This document shows positions 24,571 through 36,272 of a stretch of DNA of 64,000 nt, piece after piece. Within the stretch, counting starts at the first letter, position 1; each line of letters starts with the position of its first letter. Under the pieces are notes generated by a model that was given only the letters and a program-made list of their open reading frames with translations, ran no database searches and was not told where the DNA came from. The stretch lies in the NCBI GenBank assembly GCA_022432975.1, contig CM039502.1, forward strand, positions 1,230,375-1,294,374. Direction: 5' to 3'. The translations under genes were made by a program, and so were the position numbers. The stretch is from Begonia masoniana (Eukaryota; Streptophyta; Magnoliopsida; Cucurbitales; Begoniaceae).

Positions 24571-26610
24571 ATGAAAAGAAGCAGAACAGTCTCCGTTACA
24601 TGTCTTCTCAGGTTCCTCGCTTCCGCTCAATCTTCGTCTCTTTCGGAACTTCCTATCATTACCCTTCCAGCTAAACAATGTGCCCTCCAAAACTCTCTCT
24701 CTTCGCCATTCTCTCTCCCCTCTTCCAAACCCAATTCCATATTTTTCTCATCTGCTACCGTTCGCTTTTTAACTACCAAAGTCCACACAGACGTCGAGAA
24801 CAGTGAAAAGGAAGAAGACCCTTTTCACTGTAATGGTATGCTTTCCTTTTTCTTGTTTATTTGTATAATTATGTAGAATTACTTCCTTTCTTGGTTATTT
24901 GATCGAGTGTTGAGAAGGTTTCAGAAAGTTTGATTACCTGTTGCTCGCTTGAAGTGAAAAAATTGCAGCATCTAATGATTAAACTTGATTGTTACGCGAG
25001 CTTTGCTTTGTAATTCTGAGAATATATTGTTTTAGTTCGGTGCGGCAAAGTGAGAAAGAAGGCTCTTGATTTGCTATTTCGTTTGTAGTTTCATTTTGTA
25101 TACATGTGGGACTTGCCCCCTACCAGTACTGTGACTTTGTCACTGGACTGTTCATAAAAGGGTAATCTGCGGTCGGGTAAATTTAAGAATAGACACATTT
25201 TGACATTTCAGCCTTTCTTCTCCTTCCGCGACCTATTCGGAAGTGAATCTAGATTTTCTTGACCCTCCCCTTTGGGACAAAACAGTTAGAAATGGGATCA
25301 GCGCGTTGGTAATTGTTCTTTTGCAAGTCATGTTGAAGAACATTAATTTTTGCTTGATGATTAGCTTAGTAGCACAAGCTTTTGTCAGTGTCGATTTCGT
25401 GAATCTACAATGAAGCACCTCTGTTTCTTCAAGTCCAATTGAAATTGTACTACTCAAATTTCATTCTATGCTTATTACTCTCACAAAATCTCAATGTAAT
25501 ATACATATTTTGAACTTCAATCCGAAATATTATCCGGTGGCTGTTTAAATTCCAATCTCCTTGCTTTGTAGATTGGACTGATGAAGAAAAAGAAACATCT
25601 GATGGTTGGGAAGAAGAAGAAGACGTAGAGCCCGAGGTACTAGTGTTTTTGTTAGCTTCATTTCATTTCTCTTCATGAAATGATTAATATTATTAACAAT
25701 AAATACAGATTGGGGACGGAGGCGATGGTGGCGGAGTTGTGTTGCAAGGCGTTCCATGGGGGGAGCAGGCTCTTTCTCTAGCCCATGATGTCCTGCTGCG
25801 ATTTGCTGATGACATAAAACTATTCTCTTTTAAGACTACTCCTCGCGGATACATCTACGTGAGGCTTGATAAATTGTCCAATAAGTAATCTTTCTTCTCT
25901 TTGAGCTTGTTAATTATGGGGGTAGAACTATTTTTTTATATCAAAACTAATTTTCTTCAAACTATATGAGAGAGGAAACTGTACGAAAGCATGCCTTTTG
26001 TCATTGATTTGTGCTTTTGCTTTAAGGTTTTACGTTCTAGCTATTAAAAGATTTCTAGTTGAAGTCACTCGATATATGCAATTTCCTTTCTATTGATTTG
26101 GATTTGATTTTTGCCTAGATACGGGTGTCCTACAATCGAAGAGCTCGAAAGCTTCAACAGAGAATTGAAGAAAAGATTAGACGAAGCTGGAGAACTAGGA
26201 GAAATTCCAGATGATCTGGCTCTCGAGGTAATAATTACTGCAGTTTTTATAATTTTCATCGAAACAATGTAGCGTCAATTATTCATGTAATTTCATGGTA
26301 TTGAAAGGTGTCGACCCCTGGTGCGGAGAGGCTCCTTAAGATACCAGACGAACTGGATCGATTTAAAGACATGCCAATGTGTGTACGATACAACGAAGGT
26401 GAGCTGTCGAAATGGGCAGAAAAAGATGGAATCTTCATGCTGGAATCTGTGGAAACAAGTTCAGAAATATGTGTGTGGAAGTTGGCAAACATAAAGGAAA
26501 ATAGAGATCCTTTAAGTAAGGGTAGGCCGTTGAGCAGAAAACAGAGAGATTGGAGATTGAATCTTCCATTTGATATGCATAAAAAGGTGACTTTGTACCT
26601 TGAATGTTGA
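24571..26610 (+). CDS. Organellar RimP-like (UPF0090) ribosome maturation factor homologue
   Basis: Five exons in frame: 24571-24835, 25572-25636, 25709-25884, 26119-26227 and 26308-26610; 305 residues. The first ~75 residues are Ser/Arg-rich and nearly free of acids (MKRSRTVSVTCLLRFLASAQ), as for a plastid or mitochondrial transit peptide. An acidic linker follows (WEEEEDVEPE). The RimP fold is seen in 'GYIYVRLDKLSN', 'SFNRELKKRLDEAGEL' and 'ALEVSTPGAERLLK', the last matching the conserved S-(S/T)-PG-(L/A)-(D/E)-R-(P/L)-L motif of bacterial RimP. The C-terminal ~80 residues go beyond this motif. Bacterial RimP helps mature the 30S subunit; by inference this protein serves organellar small subunits. 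It lies 560 bp after the kinase, same strand. Confidence 0.85.
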
Positions 26611-26629
26611 AAAACATCTGTGCACATTA

Positions 26630-27490
26630 GATTGGAAGAATTTGAGGGAGTTTAATTTTGATGCTTAACATAAATTAGACAATGTTATCTGTTCTTGAAA
26701 ACTCTTAAACACAAAAAAATTTAGAGCTAAATTTAAATATGATAAAGTGCAATTCAGATTTTTACATTTAAGGTCATTTATGGAGATCTTAAATTATTCT
26801 CTTTCAACAAATCAAATATTAATCTTTGAGTTATCAGTAATTTTAATTTTACCGTCAATTTATTTGTTAAATTCAACTCATGTATATTATGTTTTCTATT
26901 CATAAAGTGTTTTATCTTGATTTCTTACTCTCTTGGTGACTTTAGTGTGATTTTTAAATTCATCGATTTTTTCTTCGGTGATTTCAAATTCTATTAAGTG
27001 ATCAACGTAGTTCTGAATCCAGAAAAATCAAAATTTTGATTATAACATCTGATTAAATGGAAAAAACAATATGCGCGTGCTACGTTTAACGATTCGACAA
27101 AATCTAAATTGCAGATATTTGAAAAATAGAAGTTCCACTGTCAAAAAGAAAAAATGTTTAAATCTATTATGTAAATGATTTCAAAACGTTAAATTTAAAT
27201 TGCACGTCACCTGTATAACAATAAATTTAATAAACTCAGTTTTGAATTGTTTATTTTTTACTGTTTATAAAACTACCGCACAAACATGCCAAATATTGGT
27301 CCAAAAAAAAAAGACAAGTTAATAATAGAGAGGTCACTCATAAGAGATCAAAATAATGCAGAAACGATCCAAAACTTTTGCTATTTAACGTTATCCATGT
27401 CTCCAAAAGTTACATAACCTTGTAATGAGTTTCAAGTACGTTGATTGGACAAGAACAAACTTCATGAGACTCAGCTGCTCTAGTTCTGCC
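26630..27490. other. AT-rich spacer between convergent genes
   Basis: Nothing convincing. The sequence is AT-rich with poly-A tracts and lies between the 3' ends of the RimP-like gene and the minus-strand RRM gene. The plus-strand reading at 27425-27901 is the antisense of the RRM gene's last exon. Confidence 0.4.
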
Positions 27491-27499
27491 TCCTCAACT

Positions 27500-28813
27500 C
27501 TAATTGTTTTGTTTTACTACCTCTGCTTCGGCTCTAGCCATGGGATCATCCTCAATTTCTGCCTCGTCTTTTTCACCTTCCTTCTCTTGTGCAACTTTCT
27601 TTCTGTGCAAGTCCTCAGCTGCCTGCATCGCGGCTCGATTTTCAGCCTGTATACGCTGCATTTCCTCTTCTTGTTGCTGCCTCTCAAACCATGTATCCGC
27701 ATCGGCCCAAACTGGATGAATAAAATTAGAGAAAAATTCCATTCCCAATCAATACCACATTCAATAAAAATGGTCTTTGCTTCTAGCTTTGTATCCCCCG
27801 TTACACTAACAAAATCAACAAAAGTGGTCTTCGTTCTTCCGCCTTTAGTTCCATATTCATATCATATGCGTTCTTTACGTTGGATTCTAGATACTGGATG
27901 AACTAAAGATTTAAGGGTAAGCAGCTCTACATCAATGTGATTGTATTTCAAGAACATCATAATTTTCATGTTCATCAGCCACTAAACCTGAGTTTTTTTT
28001 CAGGTTTCTCATATGAGGACCCTAATCTATGAAAGATATAAGAACCTCATCATATCCTTGAGGAGGGAACTAGGCTAAGCAAATTCTTAATTGTATCAAA
28101 GCATGAGTCGGAAAAGTGAAAACTAACTACAGCCTTGAAGCACAAGTGAATCTACAAACAAAAGATTGAAGGTTTCAAAATCACTGCCAATTGACTTTTT
28201 TTTTTTTTTTTTGTGGTTTATCTTTTCTCTTGGCCAATTCCTATACATTGTTCGTGCAAGAGCAATCCCTTTGTTTTTTCCAACTTTGTATTCTTTGTTC
28301 CTTTCAAATAATTCTAAGATTCATTGAGAATCTAAACTCCTAACCAGTTCCAAGACATGTAGAAACCTCACCAACTTAAAATATAAGTTTTATGGAACTA
28401 AACAGCAAAATTAACATGATTCACGATTCATGCTCGTTTCATTTTGGTCATAATCGAAACCCTAAGCTACTTCAATTTGAGGAATTTGGAAATAAGAGGG
28501 GCAGGAACTTACTAGGTTGAGCAGCCCACCCCTGCTCACCACCCTTGATGCGCTCGGGGAGAGCATAATTGACAGTTAGTACACGGCCGTAAAGCTCGGC
28601 GCCATCCATGTTATCCATGGCGGCAGACGCATCCTCCTTTTCCAAGAAAGTGACGAAGCCAAAGGAGCGGTGCTTCTGCGTAGCCTGATCCAATGGGGTC
28701 TTGACGTCCTTAATGTCGCCGAATGGTATGAAAGCTGAGTGTAAAATGGATTCGTTAACCTCCTCGGCTAAACCTCCAACATAAAGCGTGTTCTTCTGCA
28801 CAGCTTGCGCCAT
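27500..28813 (-). CDS. RRM RNA-binding protein, cyclophilin-33 N-terminal-like (AtE1 type)
   Basis: Two minus-strand exons (28813-28513, 27711-27500) give 170 residues. An RRM occupies about residues 7-85: RNP2 as 'TLYVGGL' and RNP1 as 'HRSFGFVTF', followed by '[20 protein letters not shown]'. After the [21 protein letters not shown] junction comes a Glu/Lys/Arg-rich helical tail ([17 protein letters not shown]), ending VVKQNN. This matches the plant protein made of the RRM part of cyclophilin 33/PPIE without the isomerase domain; from memory At1g13690 has this form and similar size. Likely a nuclear, spliceosome-linked RNA binder. I chose ATG 28813 (MAQAVQKN) by family match. An upstream ATG at 28897 is in frame, but its 28 extra residues look like translated 5'UTR. 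Confidence 0.88.
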
Positions 28814-28819
28814 TGGAGA

Positions 28820-29780
28820 CTCACTCTGCAACTCTTTCTCGGCCTCCTTTCTACACCATACCAGCACATTACTACTAAATTTCATCCAAGCCCCCACAAA
28901 TATTATATTTACCCATTCGACATATTATACCGTGACAATATTCGACATTTTTAGATTATTATATACAAATTAAATAATTGTATACTATAAAGTTTAATTT
29001 ATTAAGTGACCAAATACAGCTAAATATTAATGGGCCTTGCATATGAAATAGTGTACGTTATAGAGCGTAGAGACCATTATTTGGATGTTAATTTTATGAT
29101 GAACGGATTAAAGTTCGACCCACAATTTATACTACATTAAACCATTTTTACCCGCAAAGAACTATATGATTGGATTATCATGCATGAATTACACGGTGAA
29201 TTTAATAATTTTCTCAATGATAGGGTCGGTTTTTCTGACAACTCAAGAATTCAAGTTCTTTTAATTTAAAAACTAGAGTATAAGTGATTTATACATGTGA
29301 CACTCGTCACGTGAATGCAACGACGATTCAACATGATGATCAAATTCATATCAATGTAGGTGTACAATCTCAAATCGTTTAATAGAGTAGAAGCAGACAA
29401 AACGGTCATGAGTTTGAACAACAACAGACATATTGTACAAAGATGACTGAGGATGTTACTTAGGTCCGTGTCCCGTGATACAATTTCCCTAAATATATTA
29501 TTATTTTAAGAAAAAATAATTTTATCCTTGACTATGCCAAATTTAATAAACATTGAATGGGAAAAAACGACAAAAAAAAAAAAAAAAAACATATAAATTC
29601 CATTAAAAATAAATATTTATTATAATTATTTAATATTTTAATTACTTAGATAGATTTAACGCTCGCTTAATGTCATATTAGTGTTTAAGAGTCAACGCCG
29701 ACATCTAGTGGCGATAATCAGAAACCTACTAGGGAGATCCGCTATATTCCATTTTAAAATATGTTAAGGTAGCCTCCATT
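28820..29780. other. AT-rich divergent spacer
   Basis: Holds the divergent upstream regions of the minus-strand RRM gene and the plus-strand RGP gene. A poly-A run lies at about 29572-29589. No RNA gene or ORF was recognised. Confidence 0.4.
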
Positions 29781-30191
29781 GATTCCCACTGAATTTTCCG
29801 TCTCCAATCTTCTCAAATCTCAACCTCTCTCTGGACCTTCAATGGCGGAAGCTTCAGTCAAACCGACGCCTCTTCTGAAAGATGAGCTTGATATCGTCAT
29901 CCCCACGATTAGAAACCTGGATTTCTTAGAGATGTGGAGGCCGTTTTTCCAGCCGTACCATCTGATAATCGTTCAGGACGGCGACCCTTCGAAAATTATC
30001 AAGGTTCCAGATGGCTTCGACTACGACCTCTACAATCGAAACGACATCAATCGGATTTTGGGTCCCAAGGCGTCTTGCATTTCCTTCAAAGACTCTGCTT
30101 GTCGCTGCTTCGGCTACATGGTTTCTAAGAAGAAGTATATTTACACCATTGACGATGATTGCTTCGTAAGCACCTTTTTCTTTTTAAATTT

Positions 30192-30533
30192 CAAGTAATA
30201 TTCAACTTTTTACTTTGTTTTCTATTTCTTTTTGTGGACGTTCGGATCTTGGTTGTTCCTGGGCAGGGAGGTTAGATTTTGGTGGGTTTTATTAGTGTGA
30301 GTAGATTATGTCGTAATTGTTTCAATTTTAGCTCAAATAACTGTAGATTTCCATTGAATTCGAGTAATTTTCAACTTTTTACTTTGTTTTCTATTTCTTT
30401 TTGTGGACGTTCGGATCTTGGTTGTTCCTGGGTAGGGAGTTCAGATTTTGGTGGGTTTTATTAGTGTGAGTAGATTGTGTCGTAATTGTTGCAATTTTAG
30501 CTCAAATAACTGTAGATTTCCATTGAATTTCGT
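30192..30533 (+). repeat. 169-bp tandem duplication in RGP intron 1
   Basis: Two copies with about 169-bp spacing share 'ttttgtggacgttcggatct' and 'tgtgagtagatt(a/g)tgtcgt' blocks, with a handful of differences. Purely intronic. Confidence 0.85.
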
Positions 30534-31831
30534 TTGGAACCGATGGTTACTTTGTCATTGACTGTTTTGATTATCTTTGTTAGAGTTCAATGTAATTTAG
30601 TTTCTTGGTATCCCGAATTCATATCTTTTCCTTCATGATCTACCGTTTTCTGCCTTTCTCTCTTGACCTGTAACCAGTTCTACCAACATTCTCAACAATA
30701 ATTCCACCCCAAAGTGGAATTTCCAGTTTAGTCTTCGTTTTAGCTGTTCCTGGTATAAGATACCAGGTGATCTATGGATTGATACCTTGGCTTTATGATC
30801 TTACTGTAAAATCATCTTGCCTTCATCGTTGACTATGCTTGGTTTTCTCCTACATTTTGGAAAATTGCAGAGAAAGGAATATCCATCTATGACATAAATT
30901 TCAAATCTTGCATTGTTTTCCTATATATTACAGAACTTTGATGATGATGTGTTTTGGTTCTACGCTTCTACATCTTACTGCCATTAAAATTCATTGCTTT
31001 GTTTGAAATATTTTGTTTATTATAAGGTCGCCAAAGATCCAACTGGGAAGGATATCAATGCACTTAGAGCAGCACATAAAGAATCTCTTATGTCCATCCA
31101 CTGCCGTTTTTTTTCAACACTCTTTACGATCCGTATCGAGATGGTGCAGACTTTGTTCGTGGATATCCATTCAGTCTTCGTGAGGGTACTCCAACTGCTG
31201 TTTCTCACGGACTTTGGCTTAATATCCCCGATTATGACGCCCCAACTCAACTCGTTAAACCTCGTGAGAGGAACACGAGGTATGATCCAATCGTATTCAA
31301 TTAAAAAAGAATAATATTACATTTATATTTTAATTTCACATTATGACGTGATTCTTACGTGTCATCCATTTATTGATTCATATAATCCATTAATTTAGAT
31401 ATTTATATTATACCATAATAATTTTATCAATGAGCGAATGACACGTAAGCTGCAAGTGTCGGGATGTAAAATTAAAGTGTAAACATAGTATTAACCATTC
31501 AATAAAGACATCTTTTTGGGTAAAAAAAGGGACTATTTAGAATGAGAGTTGGCCATTTTCATTTCATATCTTTCTTCAGGTTTGTTGATGCAGTCTTAAC
31601 AATTCCCAAGGGAACTTTATTCCCCATGTGTGGAATGAATCTGGCTTTCGATCGAGAGCTTATCGGACCGGCTATGTACTTTGGACTCATGGGCGATGGT
31701 CAGCCGATTGGGCGATACGACGATATGTGGGCTGGCTGGTGTGTGAAGGTAGAAAATCTTGTGCATTATTTTCAATAGTTCATCAAAGAATATCATAAAC
31801 ATCACATTCTTTCATATACGATATTTGTTAA

Positions 31832-32082
31832 TGTTAGATTTTTTATGTGACCCGAATTCTATATGGGTCAGACCGGTTAGACCAGTTAGGTACACGTTGA
31901 GAATTTCATTAGAGTTTTGTTTTCTCTATAAATTGATATAAGTTAGAGTTGCAAAACTTGCCGTTGTATTTCGATCGTTCTTCTGTTCGTGGTTTTTTTT
32001 CCGAAAGAGTTTTTCGACATGAATCTAGTGTCTCATATCGTTTTTTTTTTTTTTTTTTCTGGTTATCGTTCGAATTCGAACA
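31832..32082 (+). mobile_element. Solo Copia LTR in RGP intron 3
   Basis: A 251-bp unit runs from TGTTAG to GAACA and is flanked by the perfect 5-bp target duplication GTTAA (31827-31831, 32083-32087). Its 'tgtgacccga...gggtcag' opening and length match the LTRs at 9704 and 12064, so it belongs to the same Copia family. It fills most of the 383-bp intron. Confidence 0.85.
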
Positions 32083-32439
32083 GTTAATATAAGCAAATAG
32101 TCTTGATCTAAATTCCAACGAATCTGTTCAGGTTATTTGTGACCATCTCGGGTTGGGGGTGAAGACGGGTTTGCCATATATTTGGCACAGCAAAGCAAGC
32201 AATCCATTTGTGAACCTTAAGAAGGAATACAAGGGAATCTTCTGGCAAGAAGAAATCATTCCATTTTTTCAAACTGCAAGTCTTTCAAAAGATTGCACTA
32301 CAGTTCAAAAATGCTATATTGAACTGTCAAAGCAAGTGAGGGAGAAGCTTGCGAAGGTTGATCCTTACTTCGTCAAGCTAGCAGACGCCATGGTTACTTG
32401 GATTGAAGCTTGGGATGAGCTCAACAACTAAAGCTCTTC

Positions 32440-33473
32440 TGCAGAGAAATCTGCAAAACCACTCTCTGGCCGCGGGCGAAGTAAACAACTGTTTTTTACG
32501 TCGCTAGTTGCTTGATCTGTGTTTGATTTTTCTTCTTTATTTCTGGATCTTTTCTGCTTTTATACGATTATTTGAAATTAATATGAGATTTCGTTTTGAT
32601 TGGTCGGCTCTTTAATGGAGGAAAAGCCATTTAGATTGGCAAAATATGGCAGCTGAGCGAGAATCTTGATCTAGAAATGCAATTTTTCTTTTCTATCTAG
32701 CAGCGATCTTCTATTTTCTAAACCACGTCCTCCATTGTTGGGCTTTAAAATTGTTTACAAGTTACAACTGTGTATTCTTATTCTTAGCTTCAATCCAAGA
32801 AGTGATTTTGATGGAGTTGAAGACGGGAAACGAAAGTCTTGTGTTGGTTTTAGTTATCATTAGACCCAAGTTCTAGATGGACTAACCATTTGAAGAGTTT
32901 ATGGAGGTGAAGCCCAGTTAATTTGAGAGTGGCTGTTTTGAATGAATCCTTACCAAATCATCACATCCAACCATCTTCTTCATGTTCAGGATTTGCTATT
33001 CGAACAAAAACAAATGCTAAAGACGTAGATATGCATAATTTAAATATGAAGTCATTGGAAGCATCTCATAAATAGTTGTTTTTAGGCAATGAAAGATGAT
33101 AGATGGACAAAAGGAAAAAACCAAGCTTGAGGTTAAGTCAACTGGTTGCTGACTTGCTTCATGCAGAAATGCTTTTATGGAGTTTTCCCTGAGAGAATTC
33201 GTTGAGAAATGGGTCGAGTAGGGAGATTAGTGATGAGACACAGGGTAGGTAAATAAAGCTAAAACCCACCATGAACAGACTGGCTCTGTTGAGTTGGGTA
33301 GGGTTTTTGAGACTGATTTGATTGCTCAGTCTGAAGGGTAGGGAGATGGACTTTGCTGCCTCCCCAGCTTTTTTTTCTGCTTCCATCTGTTTTGCTCTTT
33401 CTGCGCTTCTTGTGGTTCTCCTGCTTTCACTGTTTTTTGCCTTGATTTTTTAATTCCATTCCGCTTGATTTTA

Positions 33474-33537
<64 letters not shown>

Positions 33538-34850
33538 CTTGAAGCCCAGGGAAGAGCAGAGAGGCGATGATCATTCATTTTCAAGACATGGAGAAAGGGA
33601 CCCATTCAAGAAGAGAAGATATTTGAAGAAATATCAAAGATGGGAAGGGAAGATATTTATTGAACATGCAAACAAACAAACAATCCATTGGATAAAGAAG
33701 ATGAATCCATAGAGAAAGTGGGAAAAATAAGATACGAGGGTGAAACAAATAATTGTCCATAAATATCGAAAATAAAAGAGATCGACAAAGTTAAAAATTA
33801 TTGAGAGATTAGAAACCGAGTTAAAACAACTAGTTAATTAAGAAATATAGTATACTCATGTTAAATTTCACAGATAAATTGTCTGTGATATTCAAATTTC
33901 TTGATCGTTTAAAAATGAGCTCAAACGTGAGAAAGTTAAATTGCACCTTACAATGTTATTTGTCCGCCAGTTCTTGTAAAGTGTAGTTAAAAAGGTGACA
34001 TTGGCTTCAATGGTCATGAATGGAGTTTAAAACAATTCAAGTTTAAACACATTACTTTTGAAATTACATGCTTTTAGGTCTCTTCTTTAAGGCACCTCCA
34101 ACTATAGCATTTTGGCTTTTGGTTCATAGCCCTCCATCATTCCATTTGACATTTGTTTTTGGATAAGTTATAATATTTGTTACTTCTTAAAAAGTTAAGA
34201 TTTTAAAATTGAAGCACTAGTTATCATAAACTTAAGAATATTTAAACAAAAATTAAAATAAACTTTAAATAATAATAATAATTAAAAAATAATTAAGCCA
34301 TCATGATTTGCCATTTTTTAGTATTTATTTTTAATCAAAACCATAAATTAATGTATATATTTCTCTCCTTTATTAGGCACTAATTTGCCTCTCTCGAGAA
34401 GCTATAGGGTAGGGAAGGTTAACTTTCCATCTTAACATTAGTGCTAAACATCTTTCTAATTCTTAATTAATGACGTGATTAATAGTAATTAGGGAAACTA
34501 ACGTAATAAATTATAAACCGTTAGAAATTAAAATGAGTCAACAATTACATCAATAAATGAAATAAAAATAGAATATAAATATAACATTATTCATATGAAA
34601 AATAATATGGATCTACCGGAGATCACGTTTAAGAAACATAATAATATTATTTAACTCTCTTATTACCAATTAGAGTTAATTCAATAATAAAACTTGTCGT
34701 GATCATTAAATCTCACTATTTTTCATTTTGTAGTTAATAATAAACTAAAAAAGCATCCAATTCCAAGCAAAGAACAGGAGAATCTTCAAAATTAGGTCAA
34801 ATCTTTAGAATGTGTGTGCTTCTTCTTTAACTCTTTATTTTTTATGGAGT
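32440..34850. other. Intergenic spacer with a compound microsatellite
   Basis: No gene recognised. The RGP 3'UTR is probably within the first 200 bp. The (TG)n(TA)n(GA)n tract at 33473-33535 is the only ordered feature; nearby small ORFs are low-complexity readings of it. Confidence 0.4.
33473..33535. repeat. Compound microsatellite (TG)n(TA)n(GA)n
   Basis: Uninterrupted tg, then ta, then ga dinucleotide runs. Likely highly polymorphic. Confidence 0.95.
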
Positions 34851-34855
34851 GGGCA

Positions 34856-35643
34856 TGTCATGATGTTCGAACAATAATTCTTTTTCCAAGCATAGAATTA
34901 GATCTGGTAATTTGGCACTGGTCACTCATCTGGGTATTGAAAACTTTGAGGCCATTCATTTTAAAATCATTTTTTTTGTAATTATATATGTAAGATAATT
35001 ATTAATATTTCAGATGTTAACAATGTTTTTTCAGGTTTTTAATCAAATTAATTATTTGATCATCTTAGATCAACAACAAAGAGGTCTATTTCAAAAGATA
35101 ATTAACAAAACTTATGTTACAGTCGTCCAGTCAAAGACGACAAAAAATTCTGTTGATTGTGATGACTCAATCTATTTCATTGGAGTGCACAATCTCATAT
35201 ATCTCAGGAAAATAAATTTATGCGAGCACTAACACAAAACGAACAATATTTGTCATGATGTTCGAACAATAATTCTTTTTCCAAGCATAGAATTAGATCT
35301 GGTAATTTGGCACTGGTCACTCATCTGGGTATTGAAAACTTTGAGGCCATTCATTTTAAAATCATTTTTTTTTGTAATTATATATGTAAGATAATTATTA
35401 ATATTTCAGATGTTAACAATGTTTTTTCAGGTTTTTAATCAAATTAATATTTGATCATCTTAGATCAACAACAAGAGGTCTATTTCAAAAGATAATTAAC
35501 AAAACTTATGTTACAGTCGTCCAGTCAAAGACGACAAAAATTCTGTTGATTGTGATGACTCAATCTATTTCATTGGAGTGCACAATCTCATATATCTCAG
35601 GAAAATAAATTTATGCGAGCACTAACACAAAACGAACAATATT
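34856..35643 (+). repeat. Near-perfect ~395-bp tandem duplication
   Basis: Copy 1 is 34856-35250 and copy 2 about 35251-35643. Both start 'tgtcatgatgttcgaacaat' and end 'acacaaaacgaacaatatt'. They differ almost only by single-base indels in homopolymers. This is a very recent duplication, or two haplotypes placed in tandem. The unit has no convincing ORF. Its end (gtgcacaatctca...cgaacaatattg) resembles the degraded repeat tails near 43500-43660 and 58660-58838. Confidence 0.9.
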
Positions 35644-36272
35644 GTAGCCAATAGATCAGGCGACTCCCCAACTTCTTTGTCGATAATGAGAATACGAACA
35701 TCAACCCTAAAAAAAGGCCACTAGTATGAGCAAAGTTTAGAGAGATAAAGGCATTTATGTTGTATGGTGAGAAACAAACCACATCTATTTCATTGTTAAG
35801 TGCTGATTTGTTAACAGGTGGATTCCCTTTTTAGGTCTATCTTTTTATAATCTAACAAATAAATTAGGCCTTTGTAAAAGACAAATCTTGCCTGTTGTCA
35901 CACACTTACCCACACATGCATTTTTAAGACATTAATTTAACATTATTATTAGTATTAAATTAAATTCAAAAGTATTCAAGCTGCAATATTATATTCTTCT
36001 TTCTCACACAGAATCTAATCCAAATCTCTCGTCTCCCCAATCTTATCGAACCATATCGTAACTGTACGTACAAGTATTTATACAACCTTATTATCAAATT
36101 AAAATACACCATAAAATTACAAATTTAACTATAGATATTTATATATGTGCAAAGCAAACAAACTTTCCAGTCTGTACAGTAACAGAGATAAAATTGAAGA
36201 TTAAGAAGATAAGATGTTAAAGAACAAAGATCATTAATTTTGTTCATCAGATCAGATAGGACTTACAGAGTA

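Larger units (their letters stand above)
29842..32431 (+). pseudogene. Reversibly glycosylated polypeptide / UDP-arabinopyranose mutase, broken by two +1 frameshifts (or assembly errors)
   Basis: Four exons: 29842-30165, 31027-31279, 31580-31748 and 32132-32431. All junctions fit, and the product would be about 347 residues if two single bases in exon 2 are ignored. RGPs interconvert UDP-Ara pyranose and furanose on the cytosolic Golgi face for cell-wall synthesis. Seen: '[19 protein letters not shown]' at the N-terminus, the acidic nucleotide-binding 'TIDDDCF', '[20 protein letters not shown]', '[11 protein letters not shown]', and C-terminal '[13 protein letters not shown]'. An extra A near 31066 (between GCACTT and GAGCAG) and an extra G near 31103 (ACT-G-CCG) shift the frame. 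As read, translation ends out of frame before the catalytic core. The rest is well conserved, so the lesion is either very recent or an assembly artefact. Intron 1 has a 169-bp tandem duplication; intron 3 has a solo LTR. Confidence 0.88.

Noticed and set aside
27425..27901. 158-residue plus-strand reading
   Set aside because: Antisense to the last exon and intron of the RRM gene, which has clear homology on the other strand.
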